Positions 11,041-21,660 of a stretch of 64,000 nucleotides of DNA are shown here, piece after piece. Both the position numbers and the translations under genes were made by a program. Under the pieces are notes generated by a model. It was not told where the DNA came from, ran no database searches, and worked only from the letters and a program-made list of their open reading frames with translations. The stretch's first letter is position 1. Every line of letters starts with the position of its first letter. Source of the stretch: Anomaloglossus baeobatrachus (taxonomy: Eukaryota; Chordata; Amphibia; Anura; Aromobatidae); the NCBI RefSeq assembly GCF_048569485.1, contig NC_134355.1, positions 392,993,422 to 393,057,421 on the forward strand. Direction: 5' to 3'.

Positions 11041-11488
11041 GAGACATGAGGGCTACAGTATACATATCATAGGAAGGGCTGGGGGCATAGACAGCCCCGG
11101 GGAAACTGGAGAGCATAGGCATCACTGGGAGCATATACATTACTGGGGGGCATAGAAATTACTGAGGGGCATAGACATTACTCAGGAGCATAGACATCAC
11201 TGAGGGCATTGACATTATTGGGGAGACTGAGGGGCACAAAACATCCCTGAGAGCATAGACATTACTGGGGGGCATAGAGATTAATGAGGAGCATAGACAT
11301 TACTGGGAAGGAATAGACATTACTGGGGCATACTCATTACTGGGTGGCATAGACATCATTGGGGCATAGACATTACTGGGGGCATGCACATTACTAGGGG
11401 TCATAGATATTACTGGGGCAATGCACATTACCGGGAGGGCATACACATTACTGGGGGGCAGGGGAATACACATTACTGGGTGCATATA

Positions 11489-13139
11489 CAGTTAGGTCCA
11501 GAAATATTTGGACAGTGACACAAGTTTTGTTATTTTAGCTGTTTACAAAAACATGTTCAGAAATACAATTATATATATAATATGGGCTGAAAGTGCACAC
11601 TCCCAGCTGCAATATGACAGTTTTCACATCCAAATCGGAGAAAGGGTTTAGGAATCATAGCTCTGTAATGCATAGCCTCCTCTTTTTCAAGGGACCAGAA
11701 GTAATTGGACAAGGGACTCTAAGGGCTGCAATTAACTCTGAAGGTGTCTTCCTCGTTAACCTGTAATCAATGAAGTACTTAAAAGGTCTGGGGTTGATTA
11801 CAGGTGTGTGGTTTTGCATTTGGAAGCTGTTGCTGTGACCGGACAACATGTGGTCTAAGGAACTCTCAATTGAGGTGAAGCAGAACATCCTGAGGCTGAA
11901 AAAAAAGAAAAAATCCATCAGAGAGATAGCAGACATGCTTGGAGTAGCAACATCAACAGTCGGGTACATTCTGAGAAAAAAGGAATTGACTGGTGAGCTT
12001 GAGAACTCAAAAAGGCCTGGGCGTCCACGGATGACAACAGTGGTGGATGATCGCCGCATACTTTCTTTGGTGAAGAAGAACCCGTTCACAACATCAACTG
12101 AAGTCCAGAACACTCTCAGTGAAGTAGGTGTATCTGTCTCTAAGTCAACAGTAAAGAGAAGACTCCATGAAAGTAAATACAAAGGGTTCACATCTAGATG
12201 CAAACCATTCATCAATTCCAAAAATAGACAGGCCAGAGTTAAATTTGCTGAAAAACACCTCATGAAGCCAGCTCAGTTCTGGAAAAGTATTCTATGGACA
12301 GATGAGACAAAGATCAACCTGTACCAGAATGATGGGAAGAAAAAAGTTTGGAGAACAAAGGGAATGGCACATGATCCAAGGCACACCACATCCTCTGTAA
12401 AACATGGTGGAGGCAACGTGATGGCATGGGCATGCATGGCTTTAATGGCACTGGGTCACTTGTGTTTATTGATGACATAACAGCAGACAAGAGTAGCCGG
12501 ATGAATTCTGAAGTGTACTGGGATATACTTTCAGCCCAGATTCAGCCAAATGCCGCAAAGTTGATCGGACGGCGCTTCATAGTACAGATGGACAATGACC
12601 CAAAGCATACAGCCAAAGCTACCCAGGAGTTCATGAGTGCAAAAAAGTGGAACATTCTGCAATGGCCAAGTCAATCACCAGATCTTAACCCAATTGAGCA
12701 TGCATTTCACTTGCTCAAATCCAGACTTAAGACGGAAAGACCCACAAACAAGCAAGACCTGAAGGCTGCAGTTGTAAAGGCCTGGCAAAGCATTAAGAAG
12801 GAGGAAACCCAGCGTTTGGTGATGTCCATGGGTTCCAGACTTAAGGCAGTGATTGCCTCCAAAGGATTCACAACAAAATATTGAAAATAAAAATATTTTG
12901 TTTGGGTTTGGTTTATTTGTCCAATTACTTTTGACCTCCTAAAATGTGGAGTGTTTGTAAAGAAATGTGTACAATTCCTACAATTTCTATCAGATATTTT
13001 TGTTCAAACCTTCAAATTAAACGTTACAATCTGCACTTGAATTCTGTTGTAGAGGTTTCATTTCAAATCCAATGTGGTGGCATGCAGAGCCCAACTCGCG
13101 AAAATTGTGTCACTGTCCAAATATTTCTGGACCTAACTG
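11489..13139 (+). mobile_element. Tc1-like transposon, nearly intact (1651 bp)
   Basis: The outer ends are CAGTTAGGTCCAGAAATATT on the left and the matching inverted end GGACCTAACTG on the right, each flanked by TA (11487-11488 and 13140-13141). Inverted repeats of about 210 bases have internal matches near the coding region (AGTAATTGGACAA and TTGTCCAATTACTT), the IR/DR arrangement of Sleeping Beauty-type elements. The whole element sits inside the minisatellite, so it inserted after that array formed. Only one coding defect is obvious, which suggests a fairly young copy. Confidence 0.95.
11848..12884 (+). pseudogene. Tc1-like DD34E transposase with one frameshift
   Basis: The frame opening at ATG 11848 (MWSKELSIEVKQNILRL) has a helix-turn-helix (SIREIADMLGVATSTVGYI), a GRPR motif and the first catalytic Asp in ILWTDETKI. 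A one-base loss near 12430-12470 ends this frame at 12480. The remainder, in another frame to 12884, carries the second Asp (QMDNDPKHTAK) and the Glu (NPIEHAF) with 34 residues between them, then the usual ending GFTTKY. Total coding length of about 345 codons matches the family. It would bind the inverted repeats and cut at TA, but this copy is not functional as written. Confidence 0.93.
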
Positions 13140-13890
13140 TACATTACTGCAGGGGGCATAGACATTACTGAGGGGCATGCACTGTACTGTGGGGCATACA
13201 GGTTACTGCGGGGGTATACACATTACTGGTGATTCATGTTACAGGTGGCCATAGACATTACTTGGTGGCTATACCCGATACTGGGGGGCATATACATTAC
13301 TGGGGGACATACACATAGCTGTGGGGAATAGCCATACCTAGAGGTCATGCACATTACTGGGGGAAATATACATTACTGGGGAGCATACATATTAATGGGG
13401 GCGTAGACATTACTGGGGGCGCATACACATTACTGTGGGGGCATACACATTACTGGGGATTCATACACATTACTGAAGAGTCATGTATGCTTCTTGGGGC
13501 ATACACGTTGCTGGGGGGCATACAAATTGCTGGGGGCATACATATTACTGGGGAAATGGACATTACTGAGGGTGCAAACACATTGGTTGGGGCATACACA
13601 TTACTGGGGGACCATACATATTACTGAGGGCTCATACACATTACTTGGGGGTATACACATTACTGAGGGAAATAGACATTATTAGGGAACATAGACATTA
13701 GTGGGGGGCTTACACATAACTGTGGGGCATACTCGTTATTGGGGTCATACACATTGCTGGGGGGCATACATGTTGCTGGGGGAATGTGCATTGGTGGAGA
13801 GGGCACACACATTGCTGGGAGCAATACACATTACTGGGGGGCAAACACAATGCTGGGGGGCATCAACGTTGCTAAGGGAGCATATCAGTC

Positions 13891-14340
13891 CTCAAGAATT
13901 TGCCTGAGAGCTGCAGAAAAGTTTACCACTCCTGCCAACGGTGACTGAGCCTCCTCATTTGTCCAGGGCCCTGGCAGGGGGATGACTGTGGTGACTAAAG
14001 CCATGATTGGGGTTTTGCATGATGAACGTGCTTACAGTCGTGAATGTTGAGTGCATTGCTTATTGTTTTCTTGGCTCTTGGACAACTCTTCTGATAATCC
14101 TTTTCACTCCATTGTCTGATATTTTGCTGGGAACATCTGGTCTTGGCCAGTTTATGCTAAAATGTTTTTTCCACTTCCGGATTATGGTTCCAACAGTGCT
14201 CAACTGGAACCTTCAGTAGTTTAGAATTTCTTCTGTAACCAATGTCTTCAGTATATTTTGCAACACTAAGGTTACAAAGGTCTTGACACATCTCACCGGT
14301 TATATTCATCATGAGATGTTTCTTTTGTGGCACCTTGGTA
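13891..14340 (-). pseudogene. Tc1-like transposase, N-terminal remnant
   Basis: The minus-strand translation from about 14325 reads MNITGEMCQDLCNLSVAKY, then IGYRRNSKLLKVPV, matching the N terminus of the element family whose C terminus lies at 10.2 kb. It decays beyond about 13995. The outermost 100 bases (13891-13990) are unassigned sequence following the minisatellite. Confidence 0.65.
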
Positions 14341-14681
14341 ATGAGACAAATTTTTATAAGCCATCATTTGAACCAGCTTATATTATTTTTCACTAAGTGG
14401 CAGGACTGCTATCTAATTACTCATAGATTTCAGCTGGTATTGACTTTATAGGGCTCTTTGCACCTCTATTTCTTTATGTGATTAATACTCTTTGCCTGTG
14501 TCATTTCTCATTATGAGACATAAGTAAATGTGTGATTTAGGGACATCATTTTTTTTATTTTCTTGCCTGTGTAGATTAGATAGGTTGTTACCGACATCTA
14601 GTGAGAAATTCATGTCAATAGCACCTTTAGAATTATATTTACTTAAAAACTTGGTGACATGTCTAAACTTATTTCACCAGC

Positions 14682-14683
<2 letters not shown>

Positions 14684-14775
<92 letters not shown>
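14684..14775. repeat. (TA)n microsatellite
   Basis: About 45 TA repeats with one TT interruption, starting right at the end of the Tc1-like inverted repeat. Confidence 0.98.
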
Positions 14776-14776
<1 letters not shown>

Positions 14777-16090
14777 CATGTTTCCTCGAAAATAAGACAG
14801 GGTCATATATTATTTTTTGCTCAAAAAGATGTGCTATGGATTATTTTCAGTGGATGACTTCTATTTTCTCATGAACAACAATCCTCAATTATTCTTGAGC
14901 AAAAAAAAAAAAAAATTATATATTCAAATATAATCATTTCATCACATTCTGGAATATCAACATTTTGTGTTAATCCAACTATTTGTGGTGGCTACATACC
15001 ATATCTACAAAGGTTTAAATTACCTGCTTAAATGTATTATTCTCTTTGTACTGCTAACTTTATCCCCAAAAGAAAGCAGACACCCCCTAAAATAATCGCA
15101 CTTACCGGACCCCAAACAATTAAGACCGCTTTACACCCTGCGACATCGCTAGCGTGAAAGCACCCGCCCCCGTCAGTTGTGCGTCACGGGCAAATCTCTG
15201 ACCATGGTGCACAACATCGCTAGGACCCGTCACACTATACTTACCTGCCTAGCAACGTCGCTGTGGCCGGTGAACCGCCTCCTTTCTAAGGGGGCGGTTC
15301 ATGCGTCGTCACAGCGACGTCACACGGCAGCCGTTAAATAGAAGTGGAGGGCCGGAGAGCAGTCGAAAGAAAGTGACGCCCACCTCATTGCCGGAGGATG
15401 CAAGTACAGTGCTGTTCCTCGTTCCTGGGGTGTCACACGTAGCGATGTGTGCTTCCTCAGGAACGACGAACAACCTGCCTCCTGCACCAGCAACGATATT
15501 TGGGATTAGAACAACGTGTCAACGATCAACGATTAGGTGAGTAATTTTGATCGTTAGCGGTCGTTCGTACATTTCACATACAACGACATCGCTAACGAGG
15601 CCAGATGTGCATCACGAATTCCGTGACCCCCAACGACATTTTGTTAGCGATGTCATTGCGTGTAAAGCCCCCTTTAGAGTTGGCAAGTAAATGGGCTGTC
15701 ACATACAAATGTACGTCACTGTCTGGTCCCCCTGAGTTCTACAGCGGCTGGCTCCCCCCTGTGACTGGAAGCAGTACCACTCGCGTGCTGCGCAGGTGGA
15801 ACGGCAAGGGCCTGACAGCAATGCAGATCCTTGTGGGAGAACCCATACACCATCTACACTTGCCAACTGTCATTGTTTGGGGTCCTGTGAGTGTGATTTT
15901 TTTTTTTTCTTTTTGGGGGGGAAGGGGTATCAGCTTTCTTTTAGGGATGTGTGCTTTCTTTGATGAAGAGTCCTGCTGTATTCTTTAAGTTTTTTTGGAC
16001 ACTCCTCTATAGAACCGCAATTCCAAAAGGCGCAAGAAAATTCTACTAGGACTAATTTTCGGGGTAGGTCTTATTTTCAGGGAAACATGG
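14777..16090. mobile_element. Foldback-type element with ATAAGAC ends, carrying a nested MITE
   Basis: The left end CATGTTTCCTCGAAAATAAG is mirrored at the right by CTTATTTTCAGGGAAACATG (16071-16090). The same kind of end (cccgaaaataagac) is a common dispersed repeat in frogs. The interior contains a separate element at about 15118-15676, the A-rich tract near 14900 and T-rich tracts near 15900. No transposase was recognised. Confidence 0.6.
15118..15676. mobile_element. MITE with CGATCGC/GCGATGTC-rich ends, copy 1
   Basis: The left end (GACCGCTTTACACCCTGCGA) and right end (GCGTGTAAAGCCCCC) are imperfect inverted repeats, and subterminal CATCGCTAGCG / CGTTAGCGATG motifs recur. The internal sequence is GC-rich with paired CGTCAC motifs. 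A second member of the family is at 63268-63828, with shared landmarks GTGCGTCACGG, GTCACAGCGACGTCACAC and CGACGTGTCAACGA. Probably a PIF/Harbinger-like non-autonomous element, because a relative at 34609-35348 is flanked by TAA. Confidence 0.6.
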
Positions 16091-16122
16091 TATATGTAGT
16101 ATGTACACATACATACAGTATA

Positions 16123-17672
16123 CAGTACAGACCAAAAATTTGGACACACCTCATTCAAAGAGTTTTCTTTATTTTCATGACTCTGGATTAACACATGTGG
16201 AATGAAATACTTAACAAAAATGTGTGAAACAACTGAAAACATGTCTTATATTCTAGGTTCTTCAAAGTAGCTACTTTTTGCTTTGATTACTGCTTTGCAC
16301 ACTCTTGGCATTCTCTTGATGAGCTTCAAGAGGAAGTCACCGGAAATGGTTTTCACTTCACAGGTGTGCCCTGTCAGGTTTAGTAAGTGGGATTTCTTGC
16401 CTTATTAATGGGGTTGGGACCATCAGTTGTGTTGTGCAGAAGTCTGGGGGACACACATCTGACAGTCCTGCTGAATAGGCTGTTAGCTGCTTTTTTATTG
16501 CCATAATTCAAATTCTAAGTAAAGAAAAACGACTGGCCATCATTACTTTAAGAAATGAAGGTCAGTCAATCCGAAAAATTGGGAAAACTTTCAACGTATC
16601 CCCAAGTGCAGTGGCAAAAACCATCAAATGCTACAAAGAAACTGGCTCACATGAGGACCGCCCCAGGAAAAGAAGACCAAGAGTCACCTCTGCTGCGGAG
16701 GATAAGTTTATCCGAGTCACCAGCCTCAGAAATCGCAGGTTAACAGCAGCTCAGATTAGAGATCAGGTCAATGCCACACAGAGTTCTAGCAGCAGACACA
16801 TCTCTAGAACAACTGTTAAGAGGAGATTTTGTGCTGCAGGCCTTCATGGTAAAATAGCTGCTAGTAAACCACTGCTAAGGACAGGAAACAAGCAGAAGAG
16901 ACTTGTTTGGGCTAAAGAACACAAGGAATGGACATTATACCAGTGGAAATCTGTGCTTTGGTCTGATGATTCCAAATTTGAGATCATTGGATCCAACCAC
17001 CATGTCTTTGTAGAAAAGGTGAACGGATAAACTCTTCATGGCTGGTTCCCACCGTAAAGCATGGAGGAGGAGGTGTGATGATGTGGGGGTGCTTTGCTGG
17101 TGACACTGTTGGGGATTTATTCAAAATTGAAGGCATATTGAACCAGCATGTCTACCACAGCATCTTGCAGCGGCATGCTATTCCATCCGGTTTGCGTTTA
17201 GTTGGACCATCATTTATATTTCAACAGGACAATGACCCCAAACACACCTCCAGGCTGTGTAAGGGCTATTTGACTAAGAAGAACAGTGATGGGGTGCTAC
17301 GTCAGATGACCTGGTCTCCACAGTCACCAGACCTGAACCCAATCGAGATGGTTTGGGGTGAGCTGGACTGCAGAGTGAAGGCAAAAGGGCCAACAAGTGC
17401 TAAGCATCTCTGGGAACTCCTTCAAGACTGCTGGAAAACGATTTTCCGGCGACTACCTCTTGAAGCTCATCAAGAGAATGCCAAGAGTGTGCAAAGTAGT
17501 AATGAAAGCAAAAGGTGGCTACTTTGAAGAACCTAGAATATAAGACATATTTTCAGTTGTTTCACACTTTTTTAAGTATTTCATTCTACATGTGTTAATT
17601 CACAGTTTTGATGCCTTGAATGTGAATCTACAATTTTCAGAGTCCTGAAAATAAAGAAAACTCTTTGAATGA

Positions 17673-17674
<2 letters not shown>
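16123..17674 (+). mobile_element. Tc1-like transposon with right end lost at a (TA)n tract
   Basis: The left end CAGTACAGACCAAAAATTTG after a TA (16121-16122) begins an inverted repeat of about 200 bases, including CAAAGAGTTTTCTTTATTTT. The right inverted repeat (17520-17672) matches it as far as AAACTCTTTGAATGAGA, but the outermost 30 bases are absent and a TA microsatellite begins. The first repeat has TTCTAGGTTCTTCAAAGTAG and the second CTACTTTGAAGAACCTAGAA, so pairing extends to the coding region. Confidence 0.92.
16528..17527 (+). pseudogene. Tc1-like DD34E transposase, several defects
   Basis: The reading frame around 16540-17030 lacks a convincing start codon. It shows SIRKIGKTFNVSPSAVAKTI (helix-turn-helix), the DRPRKRRPR segment, SSRHISRTTVKRRF and the first Asp in VLWSDDSKF. 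A frame change near 17020-17030 follows. The last part, to 17527, carries KHGGGGVMMWGCFAG, the second Asp in FQQDNDPKHTS and the Glu in NPIEMVWGEL. The family length is about 340 codons, so little is missing except the first 20-30. Confidence 0.9.

Positions 17675-17726
<52 letters not shown>
17675..17726. repeat. (TA)n microsatellite
   Basis: Pure AT dinucleotide run replacing the outer end of the Tc1-like element. Confidence 0.97.
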
Positions 17727-17727
<1 letters not shown>

Positions 17728-18311
17728 AAGACAAATATAATATAAGCTTCAAATTGTAACAAGGGAAGTATCAAGTCTAGGGATAATGTTGCAGTCTTGA
17801 GGAATGAAGACCAAAGACCAAAGAGGATGCAAAGTAATGTCGCACACATTGTTTAGAAGCACAGAATGCTTCCAGGTACCTGAATTAGCTAAGTGACCTT
17901 TATCTTGAATGTCTTAATCGCTTCCACACAGAGGACTACAGTGGAAACTTGAGGCTGTTCCTATTTACATCTGCTGATACAACAACCAGTAGTGTGTACA
18001 GTATCTTCTGGAGTTTACAGGCTTTTCCTGCTATGGTTGATGATAGGATTCTCCATAATCTGGTAAGTTTGCATGGGATCGTATTAAATGAATATTAGCA
18101 CTGTCAATGAGTAATAATTATACATTTTTGCTTTAATATATTGACTAGTTATATCCTGTAAAACATACAATGACTGCTTAATCGACTTATGCCATTAACT
18201 AGAGTATTGTGATTATGGTGTTCTTCTACTAGTTATGTATAAAACAATTGAATTACAATATTTCAGCTCCACGGAATTACATCTCTGAATTGAACAGCAT
18301 TTGTTGTTATG
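17727..18311. other. Non-coding AT-rich stretch
   Basis: Nothing recognisable: no long frame, terminal repeat or RNA gene was seen. Confidence 0.5.
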
Positions 18312-18315
18312 TTAA

Positions 18316-19302
18316 AGGGAACCTGTCAGCAGAAATTTCGCCCAAAACCTAAAAGATTCCCCCTAAGCAGCTCCTGGGCTGCATTCTAGAAAGGTCCCTG
18401 TTATTATTGTGACCCATGTGAGACCAAAATAAAGACTTTATAAAGTGGTACCTTTTTGTATTCAGATACTGTAAATGTGACACAGTGGCGGGCTTTCTGG
18501 CGTCCGTTATTCTGCCTCCTGGTCCTGTATGCCGCCCCCATCGCTCCTTTCCATAGCTGATGCACCGCCCACTGCTCCAGCCATCCCCGCGCATGCCCAG
18601 TGCCAGTCTCACGGGACTGAGCAGTGTGACCGCTGGTGACGTGTGCGCAGGCAAGTGATTATGGGCGGGGCTGTGATTGTTATCAGCAAGTACCCGCCCA
18701 TAATCTCGTGAGCGCGCAAACCTCACCAGCGGTCACACTGTGCTCAGGGTAGTGCTAGACTGTATGGGCTGATTCCAGGGATGACGTCCCTTTTGTCACG
18801 TGATAGTATTTTGAACACGCCCCTATCACGTGACAAAAGGGACGTCATCCCTGGAAGCAGCCCATACAGTCTAGCACTACCCTGAGCACAGTGTGACCGC
18901 TGGTGAGGTTTGCGCGCTCACGAGATTATGGGCGGGTACTTGCTGATAACAATCACAGCCCCGCCCATAATCACTTGTCTGCGCACACGTCACCAGCGGT
19001 CACACTGCTCAGTCCCGTGAGACTGGCACTGGGCATGCGCGGGGATGGCTGGAGCAGTGGGCGGTGCATCAGCTATGGAAAGGAGCGATGGGGGGCGGCA
19101 TACAGGAATAACGGATGCCAGAAAGCCCACCCCCGTGTCACATTTACAGTATCTGAATACAAAAAGGTACCACTTTATAAAGTCTTTATTTTGGTCTCAC
19201 ATGGGTCACAATAATAACAGGGACCTTTCTAGAATGCAGCCCAGGAGCTGCAGAGGGGGAATCTTTTAGGTTTTGGGCGAAATTTCTGCTGACAGGTTCC
19301 CT
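18316..19302. mobile_element. Giant foldback MITE, 987 bp, TTAA-type
   Basis: Left arm 18316-18806 and right arm 18823-19302 are nearly perfect inverted copies separated by 16 bases. The arms differ in length mainly because the left one carries an extra ten or so bases near 18510. Ends are AGGGAACCTGTCAGC and its inverse. The flanks are TTAA on the left and TGAA on the right, suggesting a TTAA-targeting family (piggyBac or Kolobok) with one mutated flank. Open frames on opposite strands begin with the same residues (MRFARSRDYGR) because of the palindrome and are not genes. Ends read like a very common frog MITE. Confidence 0.93.
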
Positions 19303-20270
19303 TGAAAGCAATATATTGTACATGTATAGAATATTGTTATATATGAATGTACATTACACTGAAAGCTGTAAGGTAGCACAGTATCAAAAATACAAAAAAT
19401 CAGGGGAACAACAATATCAACATTAAGAAAAATAGATAAAAATAGATCCAGCAATATACCTAACACCCTTCATTGCCATCTGTGCTCGGATAACTGGATC
19501 TTGATACTGCCTTCTGTTTTTTAAATATATTTATATTTTATACTAAATAAAATTCATAAAAATTTTTTAGATGTATTTCTCCCCCTTTTTTCCCTGTGCA
19601 CTCACAACATATCTAGATCCATCTAAACTCTCCCCATAAGGTAGCGCGGTAGTATTTATCTATTTTTGTTAGTGTTTTCTACTAAAGACAGGGGATACGC
19701 GGACCCTGTCCACTACCAGCGCCTTCCTATCAACAACACTGCCCTCGAGCTGTCGTTAAAGAGTACTTCCTATGAAAAGACCAGCGGGGTGCTATTTTCA
19801 ATTCCCTTTCAACAGTACATTCATACTTCTTTGTCGCCCTACACCTGCCTGGCCTGTCTGTTTCTCGAGCGCTAGTGTCCAAGTCATTTATTTTTCAATA
19901 TCAACATTAGTCTGTGGCAAGACACTTTTAAAACTCAAAGCACGTGAATACACCTTCGAACAATTTATATGGAGATGGAGTTTGTGGTAATCGTTGATAC
20001 ACATCACATATCGTATGTGTAAGACTTTGGTTCTGTTGCAACATTTGGATACGTATGTATTGCAGTATAATTGCAGGACTACCTCAACTGTAATTTTCAT
20101 GTGTTCCAGTGAGAAAAGTAGTATCAACCCATGTGTGATGGCACCTGAAGTTTGAAAGGCCACATAATCTTTATAATGCTAAACATGTTGCGGACATGAT
20201 TGTGTCCAGCATATTGAAGAGTAACCGTAGTTTTAATTTTTATTTCATAAATTAATAGTACACATGAAAA
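19303..20270. other. Non-coding stretch
   Basis: AT-rich sequence with short chance frames. No terminal repeats or conserved protein segments were recognised. Confidence 0.5.
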
Positions 20271-20720
20271 TAAGCAACTTTGTAATGTTTCTTATCTGAC
20301 AAATTTCCTTCTTTCTCTGCCTTAATGCAGGATGAAGTATGCGGTTGTAGCGGTCTTTCGAGAGTAAATGCAGAACTAACAATGTACAGTAGTTTTCCAA
20401 TAGGATTTATTAAAAACTCAATCCAACCAATAGTTCATCAAGGCCAATAGAGGTCTATGTTAGGTAGGTATATAATTTATATACCCGAAGAAGGCTGACG
20501 ATGCTCAGCCAAAACGCGGGGTATTTTAATATTAATGTGTTTTAACCTCCATTGGCCTTGATCAACTATTGGTTTGATTGCGTTTTTAATAACTCATATT
20601 GGAAAACTACAGTGTTAGTTTTGAATTCACTTCTGCAAGAGTGCTACAACCGGAAACTTTATCCTGTATTAAGGCAGAGAAAGAAGCAAATTTGTCAGAT
20701 AAGCAACATTACAACTCCCA
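20271..20720. repeat. Foldback repeat with about 160-base arms
   Basis: The arm from about 20271 (AACTTTGTAATGTTTCTTATC) to 20440 is repeated inverted at 20560-20720 (AAGCAACATTACA at its end). Shared blocks include TCTGACAAATTTCCTTC and AGTAGTTTTCCAATA with their complements. The loop contains CCCGAAGAAGGCTGACG. It is likely a non-autonomous foldback element; the plus-strand frame at 20552-20853 overlaps the arm and is not a gene. Confidence 0.75.
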
Positions 20721-21239
20721 CACTGACACTGTTAAAGTGATGTTGGCGTTAGGTCTCCCTTATGTGCAACACTTTCAGTCAGCAGTCACTAATGGGCTGT
20801 TTTGCTTATACTTCCCTTGGACAAACCTCGGACATCCCAATGATGATGTGTGAGAGCAGTAATACATTGGCGGCCACTGATTGCAGATGTCACATAGCAG
20901 AAAAATCTTGGGAGACTTGGTGCTGGTATCGAGAGAACATCGCCAGCGTAGAACATTTGTCGTGTTGTCCAAGTAGTGGACATTGCATTTAACGAGGAGA
21001 TTAATGTAATAATTGCCATATCAGAATTTTCCTTCATGTTCTTTTGTGAATTTTCTATGTTTAATACACTTTAACTTCTTTAACATGTACTCCCACTTAC
21101 CAAATTCATGCACAAGTTGTGCCAATTTTCTCTTATTCTAAGTTGTTAATCACTTTATTCTCCATAGTAACTACACAGGTTTGTTTGGCATTTCTTTTAA
21201 AAAAACACCTTAATAGCTGCAAATATGATAAAATAAAAA
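20721..21239. other. Non-coding flank of the large hAT element
   Basis: No recognised gene. Several overlapping short frames exist on both strands (20760-21037) without family resemblance. Confidence 0.45.
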
Positions 21240-21247
21240 GTAATAAT
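21240..21247. repeat. Left 8-bp target duplication, GTAATAAT
   Basis: Identical to 29554-29561 immediately outside the opposite end of the hAT element. Eight bases is the hAT superfamily hallmark. Confidence 0.95.
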
Positions 21248-21660
21248 TAGTGATGAGTGAGTACCAAAAAGCTCGGGTGCTCGAGGCTCGGGCCGAGCAT
21301 CCCAAGATACTCGTGTACTCGGGCCGAGCACCGAACCCAATGTTATCCTATGGGAGACCCGAGTATTTTTATGAAATGACCCCTCGACAGCATGTAGAAA
21401 CCCTAAAAATGTCACAAAAGTCTCAGAAGAGTGCTCAAATGACATGGCAACAGCATGGGGAAGACCCCTTGAAGCATTTATCACTCAAAAGTCACAGCTG
21501 TGAACAATTTTGTCCGAGTTTTACACCATTTTTACGGACTCACCAGAAAACCTTCCAAAATGACACCAAAATGAATTTTCATGGCGGAAATGTTAAGGGC
21601 ACATAACCAATAGTGAGATAGAGCTGGTGTATGTTACTTTTGGAGATTACATGAAAGATT

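Larger units (their letters stand above)
11041..13890. repeat. Degenerate 18-20 bp minisatellite, interrupted by a transposon
   Basis: Tandem copies of a unit like GGGGCATAGACATTACTG, variable in length and sequence, occupy 11041-11488 and 13140-13890. Between them lies a Tc1-like element inserted at a TA. Short frames inside the array are repeat artefacts. Confidence 0.9.
10005..14684 (-). mobile_element. Tc1-like transposon, minus orientation, split by inserted sequence
   Basis: Two separated blocks belong to one known type of Tc1-like element. The left block (10005-10575) carries an inverted-repeat remnant and the transposase C terminus (SPYWRRLEAVI, KGFC). The right block (about 13990-14684) carries the N-terminal helix-turn-helix region (IGYRRNSKLLKVPV) and the other inverted repeat, ending CTTATTTCACCAGCTG. 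The inverted repeats correspond: TCTAAAAGTGGTATTGACATG at 10020 pairs with CATGTCAATAGCACC near 14600. The transposase middle, roughly 400 bases in related elements, is missing and replaced by 10576-13985. The left inverted repeat lacks its outermost 30-40 bases where it meets the FXR copy. It could be two separate copies, but complementary content and identical orientation favour one. Confidence 0.7.

Noticed and set aside
18349-19269. Open frames starting MRFARSRDYGR on both strands
   Set aside because: They arise from the palindromic arms of the MITE and read in mirror image.
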